DNA of 64,000 nt, from contig NZ_FOUX01000001.1 in the NCBI RefSeq assembly GCF_900114995.1, forward strand, positions 1,178,001 to 1,242,000, given 5' to 3'. This document shows, piece by piece, positions 18,699 through 26,509 of this stretch; within the stretch, counting starts at the first letter, position 1; each line of letters begins with the position of its first letter. The notes beneath the pieces are model-generated. The model saw only the letters and a list, made by a program, of their open reading frames with translations, made no database searches and was not told the origin of the DNA. The translations under genes were made by a program, and so were the position numbers. This DNA is from Chitinophaga sp. YR627 (GTDB taxonomy: Bacteria > Bacteroidota > Bacteroidia > Chitinophagales > Chitinophagaceae).

Positions 18699-21600
18699 AT
18701 GCTTAATGGAAGAATGAAGAGAATCGCGTGGAAAACGGCGAAAATTGTTTCGGCGTCAGTTCTGGGAATACTAATACTGCTTTTTTTATTACCATTATTA
18801 TTTCCAGGAGCGGTCTCAAAGAAAATAAAGACCTGGGCCAATAACAGCATCAGCACTGAATTGAATTTTTCGAAGGCAAGACTGTCCTTCTTTAATCATT
18901 TCCCTTCTCTGACGCTCACTTTATATGATGTCAGCCTGAAAGGCTCCGCACCTTTTGAACATGATACCCTGGTAACCGCCGACGCAGTTTCCCTTGGGGT
19001 AAATCTGGGCAGCGTTTTCTCTAAAACGGTCAGGATCGATGAAATATACCTGACCAAAGGCAATATTCACGTCCTGGTGGATGGGGATGGACGTCCTAAC
19101 TATAATGTCTATCAACCATCAGCTCCCACTAAGGAGTCTGCCGACAGCAGCGGCGCTTCTTTAAAGATCGAACGCATCCAGCTGGATCATTGCGGTATTA
19201 TTTATCATGATAAATCCCTCGGATTGTATATCCGCGCCCGTGAAGTGAATTACCTGGGCAAGGGAGACCTGGAGTCTTCGCAGTTTGATCTGTTCTCCCA
19301 TATCAATATCGCCTCTCTCGACCTTTCTTATGGAGAAGTACCTTATATACAGTCTAAAAAGCTGAATGGTGACCTGATCACCCGTATCAATACGAAGTCA
19401 TTGAATTTCAGCTTTGAAAGAAATGATCTGAAAATTAACCAGTTGCCTGTTAAATTGAATGGTGCATTCAGCTTTCTCAGAAATGGGTATAAAATGGACT
19501 TCAGACTGAGCTCAGGTGCTTCCACACTGGAGGCTTTGTTCAGCGCCCTGCCGGCAAATTATGTATCCTGGATGGAGCAGACTGAAATAAAAGGGGCTGC
19601 AGAAGTAAGTGCTTCATTGACAGGTAACTATATCGCGAAGACGAACAAAATGCCTGACTTCAGCTTTAATATCAAAGTAAGGGACGGTGTTATCGCACAT
19701 TCAGGTGCTTCCAGCAAAGTACAGCACTTACGGCTTGATTTTCAGACGAAACTACCACAGATGAATACGGAGAAGTTCTACGTGAGCCTTGATTCTCTGT
19801 ACTTTACTTTGGATAAAGGCTTTTTCAGTTCGTCAATGAATATGACGGGTTTATACAGACCAGACGTCCACGCCCGTATGGAGGCAGATATTGATATGCA
19901 GCAGTGGGGTGAGGCAATGGGCTGGGACAAGTTTGACCTGAAAGGACAATTTCACGCGCACCTGAAAGCCGATGGCCGCTATATCCAATATGCAGTCAAC
20001 AATGGTCCCGGTCATGAATCAGATGTAGCGATCAGCAGTATCCCTGCGTTTGATTTCAGTTCCAGTCTGACGAATGGCTACATCAAGTTTGACAAAGTCA
20101 AAGAACCGGTACATAATATTGCCTTCGATGTAAAAGCGGCCTGTCCGGATAACAATTATGCCAATATCCGGGTCGATGTCAGCAAGCTGAATGCGGAAGT
20201 ACTTAACAACTATATTAAAGGATATGTCTTGCTGGCGAATGGTCAGCAACCAGAGATAGATGCGAACCTGAATGCGATACTGCACATGACGGATGTAGAA
20301 AAATTCTATCCGCTTGATGGGGTTGATCTTGGTGGTGATCTGAATATCAATATCTTAAGTAAAGGTATTTATAAACCTGCCGCAAGCCTGTTCCCGGTCA
20401 CCACGGCCGCACTGCGTATGAGTAACGGTAGCCTGCAAACGAAATACTACAAACATCCTATTGAAAAGATCAATGTGAATGCGGTACTGACAGATACCTC
20501 CGGTAGTCTGCAGTCCCTGAAAGTGGATATCAAACCGGTTTCCTTTTTCTTTGAAGGACAGACATTTACACTGAAAGCTGCCCTGGATAATTTTGACAAC
20601 TTACGGTATAATATCCTGGCCAGCGGTATCATTGATCTGGGCCGTATCTATAAAGTACTGGGTAAGGAAGGATATGATGTGGAGGGCATGATCAAAACAG
20701 ACCTGTCATTACAGGGTACGCAGGCCGATGCGATGAGCGGACAATACGCTAATCTGAATAATAAGGGTTCGCTGACTGTTAAAGATGTTACGATCACCGC
20801 GGCCCGTTTCCCTTTACCTTTCCATATCGAAAATGGTGTATTCCGCTTTGAGGAAGACAAGATGTGGTTCGATAAATTCGACCTGCGTTATGGTCAGTCG
20901 GATATCCGGTTGAATGGTCATTTGTATAATCTGATCGGTTACGCCACACAGAAGAACCAGCAGCTAAGGGGGGCATTTAGTCTGAAGAGTAATTACCTGC
21001 AGGCAGATGAATTAAAATCATATGGTCAGGAAGAATCAGACGGTATGCCTGAGCCACCGCATGTAGTGACGATACCTGGTAATCTTTCACTATCACTGAC
21101 CGCAAATGCCGAAAAGGTGCGTTTCAGCGGTATAGATATCACTAAATTCCATGGCCAGTTAATGGTGGATAATGGGACGCTGCAACTGAACAGAACCGGT
21201 TTTAGTATCATCGACGCACCGGTTACGATGGACGCAGTGTACACGCCGCTCAGCGAACAGTCAGCTGCCTTTGATTACCGGATCAACGCACGACAGTTTG
21301 ATATTAAACGTGCTTACAATGAGATAAGACTGTTCCACGATATGGCGACTTCCGCGGGTTCTGCGAGTGGTATCGTCGGACTGGATTATCATGTCAACGG
21401 CCGGCTGGATGAGAATATGCACATTGTGTATTCTTCGCTGAAGGGAGAGGGCGTGCTGTCGCTGAAGAAAGTGAAGGTCAAAGGGTTTAAGATGCTAAAC
21501 GCTGTAGGTAATACCACCAACCGCAAAGACATCAAAGATCCGAGTCTGTCAGAGGTTGACATCCGTTCTTCCATTGCGAATAATATTATCACCATTGAAC

Positions 21601-21809
21601 GTACCAAATTGCGTATTGCTGGTTTCCGGCCACGTTTTGAAGGGCAGGTCAGCTTTGATGGCCGTTTGAATATGAAAGGTCGTGTAGGATTACCTCCGTT
21701 CGGTATCCTGGGTATTCCGTTCAATGTGACGGGTACACAGAAAAATCCGGTAGTGAAGCTGAAGCGGGGGAGTGCAAAGGATTCACTGGATAGAGAAGAT
21801 GCTGAATAA
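18699..21809 (+). CDS. AsmA-family envelope protein
   Basis: About 1036 residues. An N-terminal TM anchor (VSASVLGILILLFLLPLLFPG) is followed by the AsmA N-terminal pattern (LNFSKARLSFFNHFPSLTLTLYDVSLKG) and a long beta-rich region of repeated short strands, ending with the AsmA-like C-terminal region (FEGQVSFDGRLNMKGRVGLPPFGILGIPFNVTG). AsmA/TamB-type proteins are bridge-like, periplasmic and implicated in lipid transfer and outer-membrane homeostasis. I place the start at ATG 18699 or 18714 (MKRIAWK) because a promoter occupies 18621-18653. Confidence 0.88.
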   Translation: MLNGRMKRIAWKTAKIVSASVLGILILLFLLPLLFPGAVSKKIKTWANNSISTELNFSKARLSFFNHFPSLTLTLYDVSLKGSAPFEHDTLVTADAVSLGVNLGSVFSKTVRIDEIYLTKGNIHVLVDGDGRPNYNVYQPSAPTKESADSSGASLKIERIQLDHCGIIYHDKSLGLYIRAREVNYLGKGDLESSQFDLFSHINIASLDLSYGEVPYIQSKKLNGDLITRINTKSLNFSFERNDLKINQLPVKLNGAFSFLRNGYKMDFRLSSGASTLEALFSALPANYVSWMEQTEIKGAAEVSASLTGNYIAKTNKMPDFSFNIKVRDGVIAHSGASSKVQHLRLDFQTKLPQMNTEKFYVSLDSLYFTLDKGFFSSSMNMTGLYRPDVHARMEADIDMQQWGEAMGWDKFDLKGQFHAHLKADGRYIQYAVNNGPGHESDVAISSIPAFDFSSSLTNGYIKFDKVKEPVHNIAFDVKAACPDNNYANIRVDVSKLNAEVLNNYIKGYVLLANGQQPEIDANLNAILHMTDVEKFYPLDGVDLGGDLNINILSKGIYKPAASLFPVTTAALRMSNGSLQTKYYKHPIEKINVNAVLTDTSGSLQSLKVDIKPVSFFFEGQTFTLKAALDNFDNLRYNILASGIIDLGRIYKVLGKEGYDVEGMIKTDLSLQGTQADAMSGQYANLNNKGSLTVKDVTITAARFPLPFHIENGVFRFEEDKMWFDKFDLRYGQSDIRLNGHLYNLIGYATQKNQQLRGAFSLKSNYLQADELKSYGQEESDGMPEPPHVVTIPGNLSLSLTANAEKVRFSGIDITKFHGQLMVDNGTLQLNRTGFSIIDAPVTMDAVYTPLSEQSAAFDYRINARQFDIKRAYNEIRLFHDMATSAGSASGIVGLDYHVNGRLDENMHIVYSSLKGEGVLSLKKVKVKGFKMLNAVGNTTNRKDIKDPSLSEVDIRSSIANNIITIERTKLRIAGFRPRFEGQVSFDGRLNMKGRVGLPPFGILGIPFNVTGTQKNPVVKLKRGSAKDSLDREDAE

Positions 21810-22368
21810 TATGCAGAAGGTTACGAAGATATATCTTGGCATCACGTTATTGTACCTGCTTAGCAGAATAATACGTATGATCTCAGGTGTGGGATTAAGA
21901 GGACATTGGCCGGACGTGATCATTTTTTATATATGGTTTCTTGCAACATTGGCATTATTTATTGGTTTCAGAAAGCTGAAATGGGTAAGAATATATGCCA
22001 GGATCTGTATGTTTCTGACAGGAATCTTTATGTTGTTAGGTAGTTTTATGATACCACTTTTATTATGGTATATCTTCTCCTTAAATTTTATCTGTGAAAA
22101 GGATTTTACAGAGAAGTATAGTGTTCAGGTCTCAGATTATGAACAGGGACCGCAGGCGCATATATTTAAAACAAACGGACCCTTTGAAACGTATCTGGGA
22201 ACGATACACAACACCCGTTATTATGGTATGCCGCTTGAACGCATAAAAGAGGCCGAATCCATGAAAGTGGTCGCCCGTCATGGAGAAGATATGGAGGTCG
22301 AATTTGAATTTACGGATATGAAGATTATTTGCCTTGTTGAGCGACATGGACGTGCGATGTCGCGGTAG
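21799..22368 (+). CDS. Small membrane protein of unknown function
   Basis: About 189 residues, overlapping the 3' end of the AsmA-like gene by 11 bp if ATG 21799 is used; ATG 21811 is an alternative. The first 100 residues hold three hydrophobic segments (KIYLGITLLYLLSRII, VIIFYIWFLATLALFIGF, ICMFLTGIFMLLGSFMIPLLLWYIF); the rest is soluble and charged, including an HGEDMEVEFEFTDMKI strand pattern. No family recognised. Overlap with the upstream gene suggests translational coupling. Confidence 0.65.
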   Translation: MLNNMQKVTKIYLGITLLYLLSRIIRMISGVGLRGHWPDVIIFYIWFLATLALFIGFRKLKWVRIYARICMFLTGIFMLLGSFMIPLLLWYIFSLNFICEKDFTEKYSVQVSDYEQGPQAHIFKTNGPFETYLGTIHNTRYYGMPLERIKEAESMKVVARHGEDMEVEFEFTDMKIICLVERHGRAMSR

Positions 22369-22414
22369 AGGGATGTCCGCTATTATTCTCTATCAATGTG
22401 TTACAACGTTGTGA

Positions 22415-22853
22415 GAATATAAGTATTGGTTTATTGCTGTTATAGGCTGTATTGTATTGCACGCATGTGCTCCCCGTCGTGTTCCGCTGCCCCACTGTTC
22501 ATAGACTCGCTGGCAGAGTCACTGATGGGAGAAGGGAGTTTGGAAAATGATTTTGATGTGGTTGATTATAATAGAAAGGATACAACAGCTGGATTGTTTA
22601 TCCATAATACAAGGGTTATTTGGGTTTGGCGAGCAGAATAGTTGTATTTAAGTTGTGTGGGGTACTGAATTATATATCAAACTATTCGCATATTGAAGTA
22701 TGTTTCCGTACATACCATGAGGTGGAAGACAGTAACAATGGAAAGGATCGTAGTAAGTGTGTCGTTGTAAGTACGATAGCTCCCTATGCCGCTTATGTAT
22801 CAGCGTGGAATCAATCGGATGGATATAACGATCAAAGGAGGGATATGATGTGA
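22415..22853 (+). pseudogene. Decayed small lipoprotein-like gene (frameshifted)
   Basis: Three consecutive reading-frame segments look like parts of one protein. Frame 1 (from about 22415) reads WFIAVIGCIVLHAC and resembles a lipoprotein signal, then hits a stop. Frame 2 continues DSLAESLMGEGSLENDFDVVDYN and stops at 22641. Frame 3 continues with SRIVVFKLCGVLNYISNYSHIEVCF to a stop at 22853. No start codon fits frame 1. Two indels near 22495 and 22620 would join them. It may instead be chance ORFs in a non-coding gap. Confidence 0.35.
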
Positions 22854-22908
22854 AGTAATGAAATAATTGAACACTGATAGCTGTTTATCATGACTAACTA
22901 TGATAATA

Positions 22909-22945
22909 GAACGCGTCCGCCAACAGGGGACGCGTTCTTTATTTT
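22909..22945. terminator. Intrinsic terminator
   Basis: A 10-bp GC-rich stem (GAACGCGTCC at 22909-22918 with GGACGCGTTC at 22928-22937), a 9-nt loop and a following T-rich run. It lies just beyond the end of the minus-strand alpha/beta hydrolase. Confidence 0.85.
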
Positions 22946-22961
22946 TATGTGATGGTTTTTA

Positions 22962-23813
22962 TCAGATACCCTTCAGGAAGAGATTCACCTGTATCACGAA
23001 TAGCTCCGGATATTGATAAATGGAGCCATGATTTGAGTCAGGATAGATAATCAGCTGTGCATCCGGAAGGTGTTGCTGAAGGATATAATTGTTCACGGTC
23101 GGGAAGATGATATCATCATGCCCACTGACGATCAGTACAGGCACCTTGATTTCTTTCAGATAGTCATAAGACCCTTCATGTTTAGTTCCCCAGGCAGTGA
23201 TAGCCGCCAGTTGTGCCGGTACTACTTTATCACTGATCCCAGGATCCCGGTCTTCTACTCTGGCCCTGATCCTGTCCAGGAAACGACGGCCTGCCTGTTG
23301 ACTGGTTGCTGAAGGCGTAAAGAAAGTATCCAGTAACAGTTCCTCCGCCGGATCATAGGTTCTGCTTAAAATGTCCCATACCAGCGGACTAAATGTATCC
23401 AAACCTTCACCACCTCTTGGTCCGGAACCTACCAGTATCAGTTTCCGTATCAGGTCCGGACGGTCTAGTGTCAGCTGTTGCGCGGCAAAACTTCCCATTG
23501 AAAAGCCCAGCAGGTCTATCTGTTGCAAACCCAGTGCATCGATAAAGGCAGCGGCATCGCTGGCAATATCAGCGGTATTGTTCCTAGGATCGCCTTCAGA
23601 ACTGGAAATGCCGGTGGTGTTGAAAATGATAATCTCCCTGTCTTTTGCCAGTGCATCCATGACTGCCGGATCCCAGTTGTCCATGGTGCCGGTGAAATGT
23701 TGCAGAAATACCATTGGCAGACCTTTACCACTACCATAACGGCGATAAGCCAGTTTATTTCCTTTGACCTGTATGTATTGTGTCGGTGCAGTCACATGCG
23801 TGTGTGTGCTCAT
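22962..23813 (-). CDS. Alpha/beta hydrolase
   Basis: A 283-residue alpha/beta-hydrolase-fold enzyme. It has the oxyanion-type HFTG segment (VFLQHFTGTMDNW), the nucleophile elbow GFSMGS, the acid-loop region (VLIVSGHDDIIFP) and catalytic His in DSNHGSIYQYP. There is no signal peptide, so it is cytosolic. It resembles TetR-controlled hydrolases and haloperoxidase-like esterases; the substrate is unknown. It is divergent from the TetR gene at 24101, and its promoter carries a candidate operator for that TetR. Confidence 0.92.
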   Translation of the reverse strand: MSTHTHVTAPTQYIQVKGNKLAYRRYGSGKGLPMVFLQHFTGTMDNWDPAVMDALAKDREIIIFNTTGISSSEGDPRNNTADIASDAAAFIDALGLQQIDLLGFSMGSFAAQQLTLDRPDLIRKLILVGSGPRGGEGLDTFSPLVWDILSRTYDPAEELLLDTFFTPSATSQQAGRRFLDRIRARVEDRDPGISDKVVPAQLAAITAWGTKHEGSYDYLKEIKVPVLIVSGHDDIIFPTVNNYILQQHLPDAQLIIYPDSNHGSIYQYPELFVIQVNLFLKGI

Positions 23814-23932
23814 TGTTGTTGATTTTATATTTTACCGGATCATGTACCATCTGACCCCCTCTTTTCTGCCATGAGAAAAACGACGCTGCGCAGCGGTGAA
23901 TGGGTCTGATCTTTATGACTCCTTTGATGATG

Positions 23933-23964
23933 CAAATGTAAATGAACGATTGTTCATTATCCAA
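23933..23964 (-). promoter_or_regulatory. Hydrolase promoter with embedded TetR operator
   Basis: Read on the minus strand: TTG (23964-23962), a 21-bp spacer and TACATTTG (23940-23933), a good Bacteroidota promoter. The spacer contains AATGAACGATTGTTCATT at 23941-23958, an 18-bp palindrome with 8 of 9 pairs matched. A related palindrome lies in the divergent tetR promoter. Confidence 0.72.
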
Positions 23965-24050
23965 ATTCTTTACACTGTTACCTATTATATTAAAAATATC
24001 ATTAAATGTATTTGTATGTTTTATAAGTCATAGCGTTGAAATAAATTTTC

Positions 24051-24083
24051 TTGAAAAATGAATGATCGTTCATTGTATATTTG
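24051..24083 (+). promoter_or_regulatory. tetR promoter with embedded operator
   Basis: TTG at 24051-24053, a 22-bp spacer and TATATTTG at 24076-24083. The spacer holds AATGAATGATCGTTCATT (24057-24074), a palindrome with 8 of 9 pairs and the same outer half-sites as the operator at 23941. Autoregulation by the TetR protein is the simple reading. Confidence 0.72.
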
Positions 24084-24100
24084 CGTAGTAATTCTTGACA

Positions 24101-24694
24101 ATGAGTAAGGGGAAAAACACAAGACAGTTTATTATAGAGCAGACAGCACCGCTTTTCAATACAAAAGGTGTGGCGGCAACTGCGATTACGGATATCATGG
24201 AAGTGACGAATCTGGCTAAAGGGAGTCTTTATGTGCATTTTGCCAACAAGGAAGAACTGGCTTACTGTGCAGTGGACTATAACCTGCAACAATTCGTGGA
24301 GAAGACAGGTGCGGAGGCTCAGAAATATAGCGGTGCAAAGGAGCAGTTTTTCGCTTTGCTGGACTATCTCGGCGACCCGCTGAATCCTCCGGTAAAAGGA
24401 GGTTGTCCCATGATGAATTTCGGGATGGAAGCGGATGATACCAATCCTGTCATTAAGGAAAAGGTATACAACACGATCTGCACAGTGCAACAGGCAATGA
24501 CGGATATCGTAGAACATGGTATTGCAGCAGGCACGTTCAGGAAAGACTGGGACGTAAAGGTCTTCGTAACCAAAGCTTACGCCATGATAGAAGGAGGCAT
24601 CCTGGTATCGAGGGTATCAGGCAATAGTGATCAGATGAACTTACTCGTTGGTCTGTTGAAAGCGGAAATAGAAGAGCAGGTAATTAAAAGCTAA
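24101..24694 (+). CDS. TetR-family transcriptional regulator
   Basis: A 197-residue TetR repressor. I use ATG 24101 rather than the TTG six bases upstream. The N-terminal helix-turn-helix is at about residues 8-55 (TRQFIIEQTAPLFNTKG, AITDIMEVTNLAKGSLYVHFANKEELA); the C-terminal ligand domain has the GGCPMMN-EADDT motif shared with the paralogue at 29205. The predicted mRNA leader is only about 12 nt. Two matching palindromes in the divergent promoters suggest it controls itself and the hydrolase. Confidence 0.93.
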   Translation: MSKGKNTRQFIIEQTAPLFNTKGVAATAITDIMEVTNLAKGSLYVHFANKEELAYCAVDYNLQQFVEKTGAEAQKYSGAKEQFFALLDYLGDPLNPPVKGGCPMMNFGMEADDTNPVIKEKVYNTICTVQQAMTDIVEHGIAAGTFRKDWDVKVFVTKAYAMIEGGILVSRVSGNSDQMNLLVGLLKAEIEEQVIKS

Positions 24695-24723
24695 AATAAT
24701 AATATTATAAGTTGCTTAATATC

Positions 24724-24755
24724 AGGCTGGAACAAGTTGTTCCGGCCTTTTTTTG
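24724..24755 (+). terminator. Intrinsic terminator of tetR
   Basis: Stem 24724-24734 with 24738-24748 (11 pairs including one G-U), a 3-nt loop and a seven-T tail, 30 bp after the tetR stop codon. Confidence 0.9.
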
Positions 24756-24897
24756 TGTTGCCTGCGCTGGTCTGGAAACGGATAAGCCGGGCATTTGCCG
24801 ACCGTTTTTCTACAGGGGAAAATCTGCTGATATAAAGCCATAAAAGGACTATACCAGGTTAAATACCTGCCAGATGGAAGCACAGAAAAGAAAAGTA

Positions 24898-25015
24898 TGT
24901 AAACCAATCACAGGATTAGAAAAACTCCTGTAAACCTTCATTAGGATTAAAAGCAGTACTTGTAAACTTCAAACAGGATTATTTAACAATAGTGTAAACC
25001 TATATCGGGATGATA
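24898..25015 (+). repeat. Four-copy 31-32-bp degenerate tandem motif
   Basis: TGTAAAC starts at 24898, 24929, 24961 and 24993 (spacing 31, 32, 32), each followed about 7 nt later by AGGATTA or a variant. The spacing is close to three helical turns, which suits protein binding on one DNA face. Confidence 0.75.
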
Positions 25016-25060
25016 CCCTGCACCTGTTTCATCAGGGCTGAATCAGTAAGATTTTCCCTG

Positions 25061-25158
25061 GATAAGCCGTAGATAACCCATAGATAACCCGTATACAAGC
25101 CGTTCTTATAGATACGGGTTATCTATGGATTATCTACGAGTTATCTACAGCTTATCTA
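25061..25158. repeat. Inverted array of TTATCTA boxes with 11-bp phasing
   Basis: TAGATAA occurs at 25070 and 25081; TTATCTA occurs at 25119, 25130, 25141 and 25152. All neighbours within an arm are exactly 11 bp apart. Arms 25061-25094 and 25112-25156 are inverted relative to each other around a 17-nt centre, so the segment could form a long cruciform or RNA hairpin or bind a phased protein array. Confidence 0.8.
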
Positions 25159-25200
25159 CGGGTAATATTCCTGATACAGCCCTGATAAAGACATGTCCTG

Positions 25201-25440
25201 ATACAGAAAACCTTACAGTTGACATATTGATTGCAGGATTGGTTTTACACGTGTGAGATTGTTTCAGCGAGCGCTTTACAGGTGTCTTGATACAGAAAAC
25301 CTTCTAGTTGACATATTGATTGCAGGATTGGTTTTACACGTGTGAGATTGTTTCAGCGAGCGCTTTACAGGTGTCTTGATACAGAAAACCTTATAGTTGA
25401 CATATTGAATGCAGGATTGGTTTTACGATAGGAGATTATT
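25201..25440 (+). repeat. 89-bp direct repeat, three copies
   Basis: Copies begin at 25201, 25290 and 25379 with exact 89-bp spacing. Copies 1 and 2 are almost identical; copy 3 diverges after about 55 bp. Each contains GATTGGTTTTAC, the reverse complement of the TGTAAACCAATC version of the upstream 32-bp motif, so the two repeat families are related. Confidence 0.88.
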
Positions 25441-25464
25441 TCACCGGAAACTTTACATCGAACA

Positions 25465-25522
25465 AAAAAGCCCTGATCAGCAAATCCCGGTCTAAAAAAC
25501 AGGATGCTGATCAGGGCTTTTT
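25465..25522. terminator. Bidirectional terminator with 18-bp stem
   Basis: Perfect stem 25465-25482 with 25505-25522, flanked by A and T runs inside the stem, with a 22-nt loop. It lies 43 bp after the stop of the minus-strand hydrolase. Confidence 0.88.
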
Positions 25523-25564
25523 CAGGCCTTTTAAAAGCCGTTTAAGCCAGTTTTGAGGTTGGTA

Positions 25565-26413
25565 TTACTTAAGCAGGAATTCGTCGATCATGCTGACCAC
25601 TAAAAGCGGAATTTTACTGTTTTTATCAGGCGCACAGATCTCCCCGATATAATCACCATGACCACCAGGCAGGATGGCGAGTTGTGCATGCGGGAGGGTA
25701 CGTGTGAGCAGTAGTACGTGTTCGCTGGTGATCACGTCTCCATAACCATTGATCACCAATGCAGGCGCCTGTATGCCTTTGATCAATGTATCAGGAATGT
25801 CTGTAAATCCGATCATACGTCTGGAGTCACGTAGGAACATCGCTTCCAGGCCTTTCGGGTCAGAATTGATCTTCCGGTAGGCATCAGCGAGTGGCGCCGG
25901 CATCTGTGCTAAGGTCGCCTGTGCCATGCCTTCAAAGAATCCGGGCATCATTCCATCTCTTCTGTACAGGGGAGAGGCCAGCACCAGTTTATTGACCAGT
26001 TCAGGATGACGGATACCTATCTGTAATGCGGTTGTGCCGCCATTACTGAAACCCATGATATCAGTCTTGCTGATCTTTAATTGTCGCAGCAGTTCTGCCA
26101 CATCATCGGCATCCTGCTCGAAGGTCATCGGGCGGTCAATATCTGCGGTGTGTCCGTGCGCCTGTAACTCTATAGCGATCACTTTATGATGTTGTGCCAG
26201 CGAGGGCAGGACGCGGCCATAAGTTGTTTCGATGGTAGAACCTCCGCCATGAAGGAGGACCAGCGGCATACCGGTACCATGGATCTCATAATACAGTTTC
26301 AGGCCATTGACAGCCGCATAATGACCTGCGGGGGATGTTTGTGCGTTCGTCGTTAAGGGTGTCATTGTAAGGAGAATTGTAAAGAGAATGATTGTTCTCA
26401 ACATGGTGAACAT
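25565..26413 (-). CDS. Secreted alpha/beta hydrolase
   Basis: About 282 residues from ATG 26413; a longer frame to 26497 would bury the signal peptide, so I prefer 26413 or 26404. Signal peptide (IILFTILLTMTPLTTNAQ), oxyanion segment LVLLHGGGSTIET, nucleophile elbow GFSNGG, acid region (ALVINGYGDVI) and catalytic His in LPGGHGDYIG. It is a periplasmic or secreted esterase/lactonase-like enzyme of unknown substrate. It follows a carboxylesterase on the same strand, about 96 bp away, and may be co-transcribed. Confidence 0.9.
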   Translation of the reverse strand: MFTMLRTIILFTILLTMTPLTTNAQTSPAGHYAAVNGLKLYYEIHGTGMPLVLLHGGGSTIETTYGRVLPSLAQHHKVIAIELQAHGHTADIDRPMTFEQDADDVAELLRQLKISKTDIMGFSNGGTTALQIGIRHPELVNKLVLASPLYRRDGMMPGFFEGMAQATLAQMPAPLADAYRKINSDPKGLEAMFLRDSRRMIGFTDIPDTLIKGIQAPALVINGYGDVITSEHVLLLTRTLPHAQLAILPGGHGDYIGEICAPDKNSKIPLLVVSMIDEFLLK

Positions 26414-26509
26414 GATTTTCAGATAACGCAAACTTAGCACCTGAAATGATAGCAGAAGATGGCCGGATAAGCCAATATTACTGGTCGATCCGGTCATCTT
26501 CTGATAAGC

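Larger units (their letters stand above)
24695..25564. repeat. Repeat-dense convergent intergenic region (870 bp)
   Basis: It lies between two gene 3' ends, so it is not a promoter region for either neighbour. From left to right it holds: a terminator; four copies of a TGTAAACC-N-AGGATTA motif at 31-32-bp spacing; TTATCTA/TAGATAA boxes spaced 11 bp apart in two inverted arms; three 89-bp direct repeats; and a second terminator. No plausible ORF is present. Confidence 0.85.

Noticed and set aside
24898..25015. Short repeat array with 31-32-bp spacing resembling a CRISPR
   Set aside because: Only about 8-15 bases of each unit are conserved, spacers are too short and no cas genes are present.
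25201..25440. TTGACA-like sequence inside each 89-bp repeat as a possible sigma-70 promoter
   Set aside because: Bacteroidota promoters use TTG/TAnnTTTG and no -7 box lies at the right distance; no gene follows.
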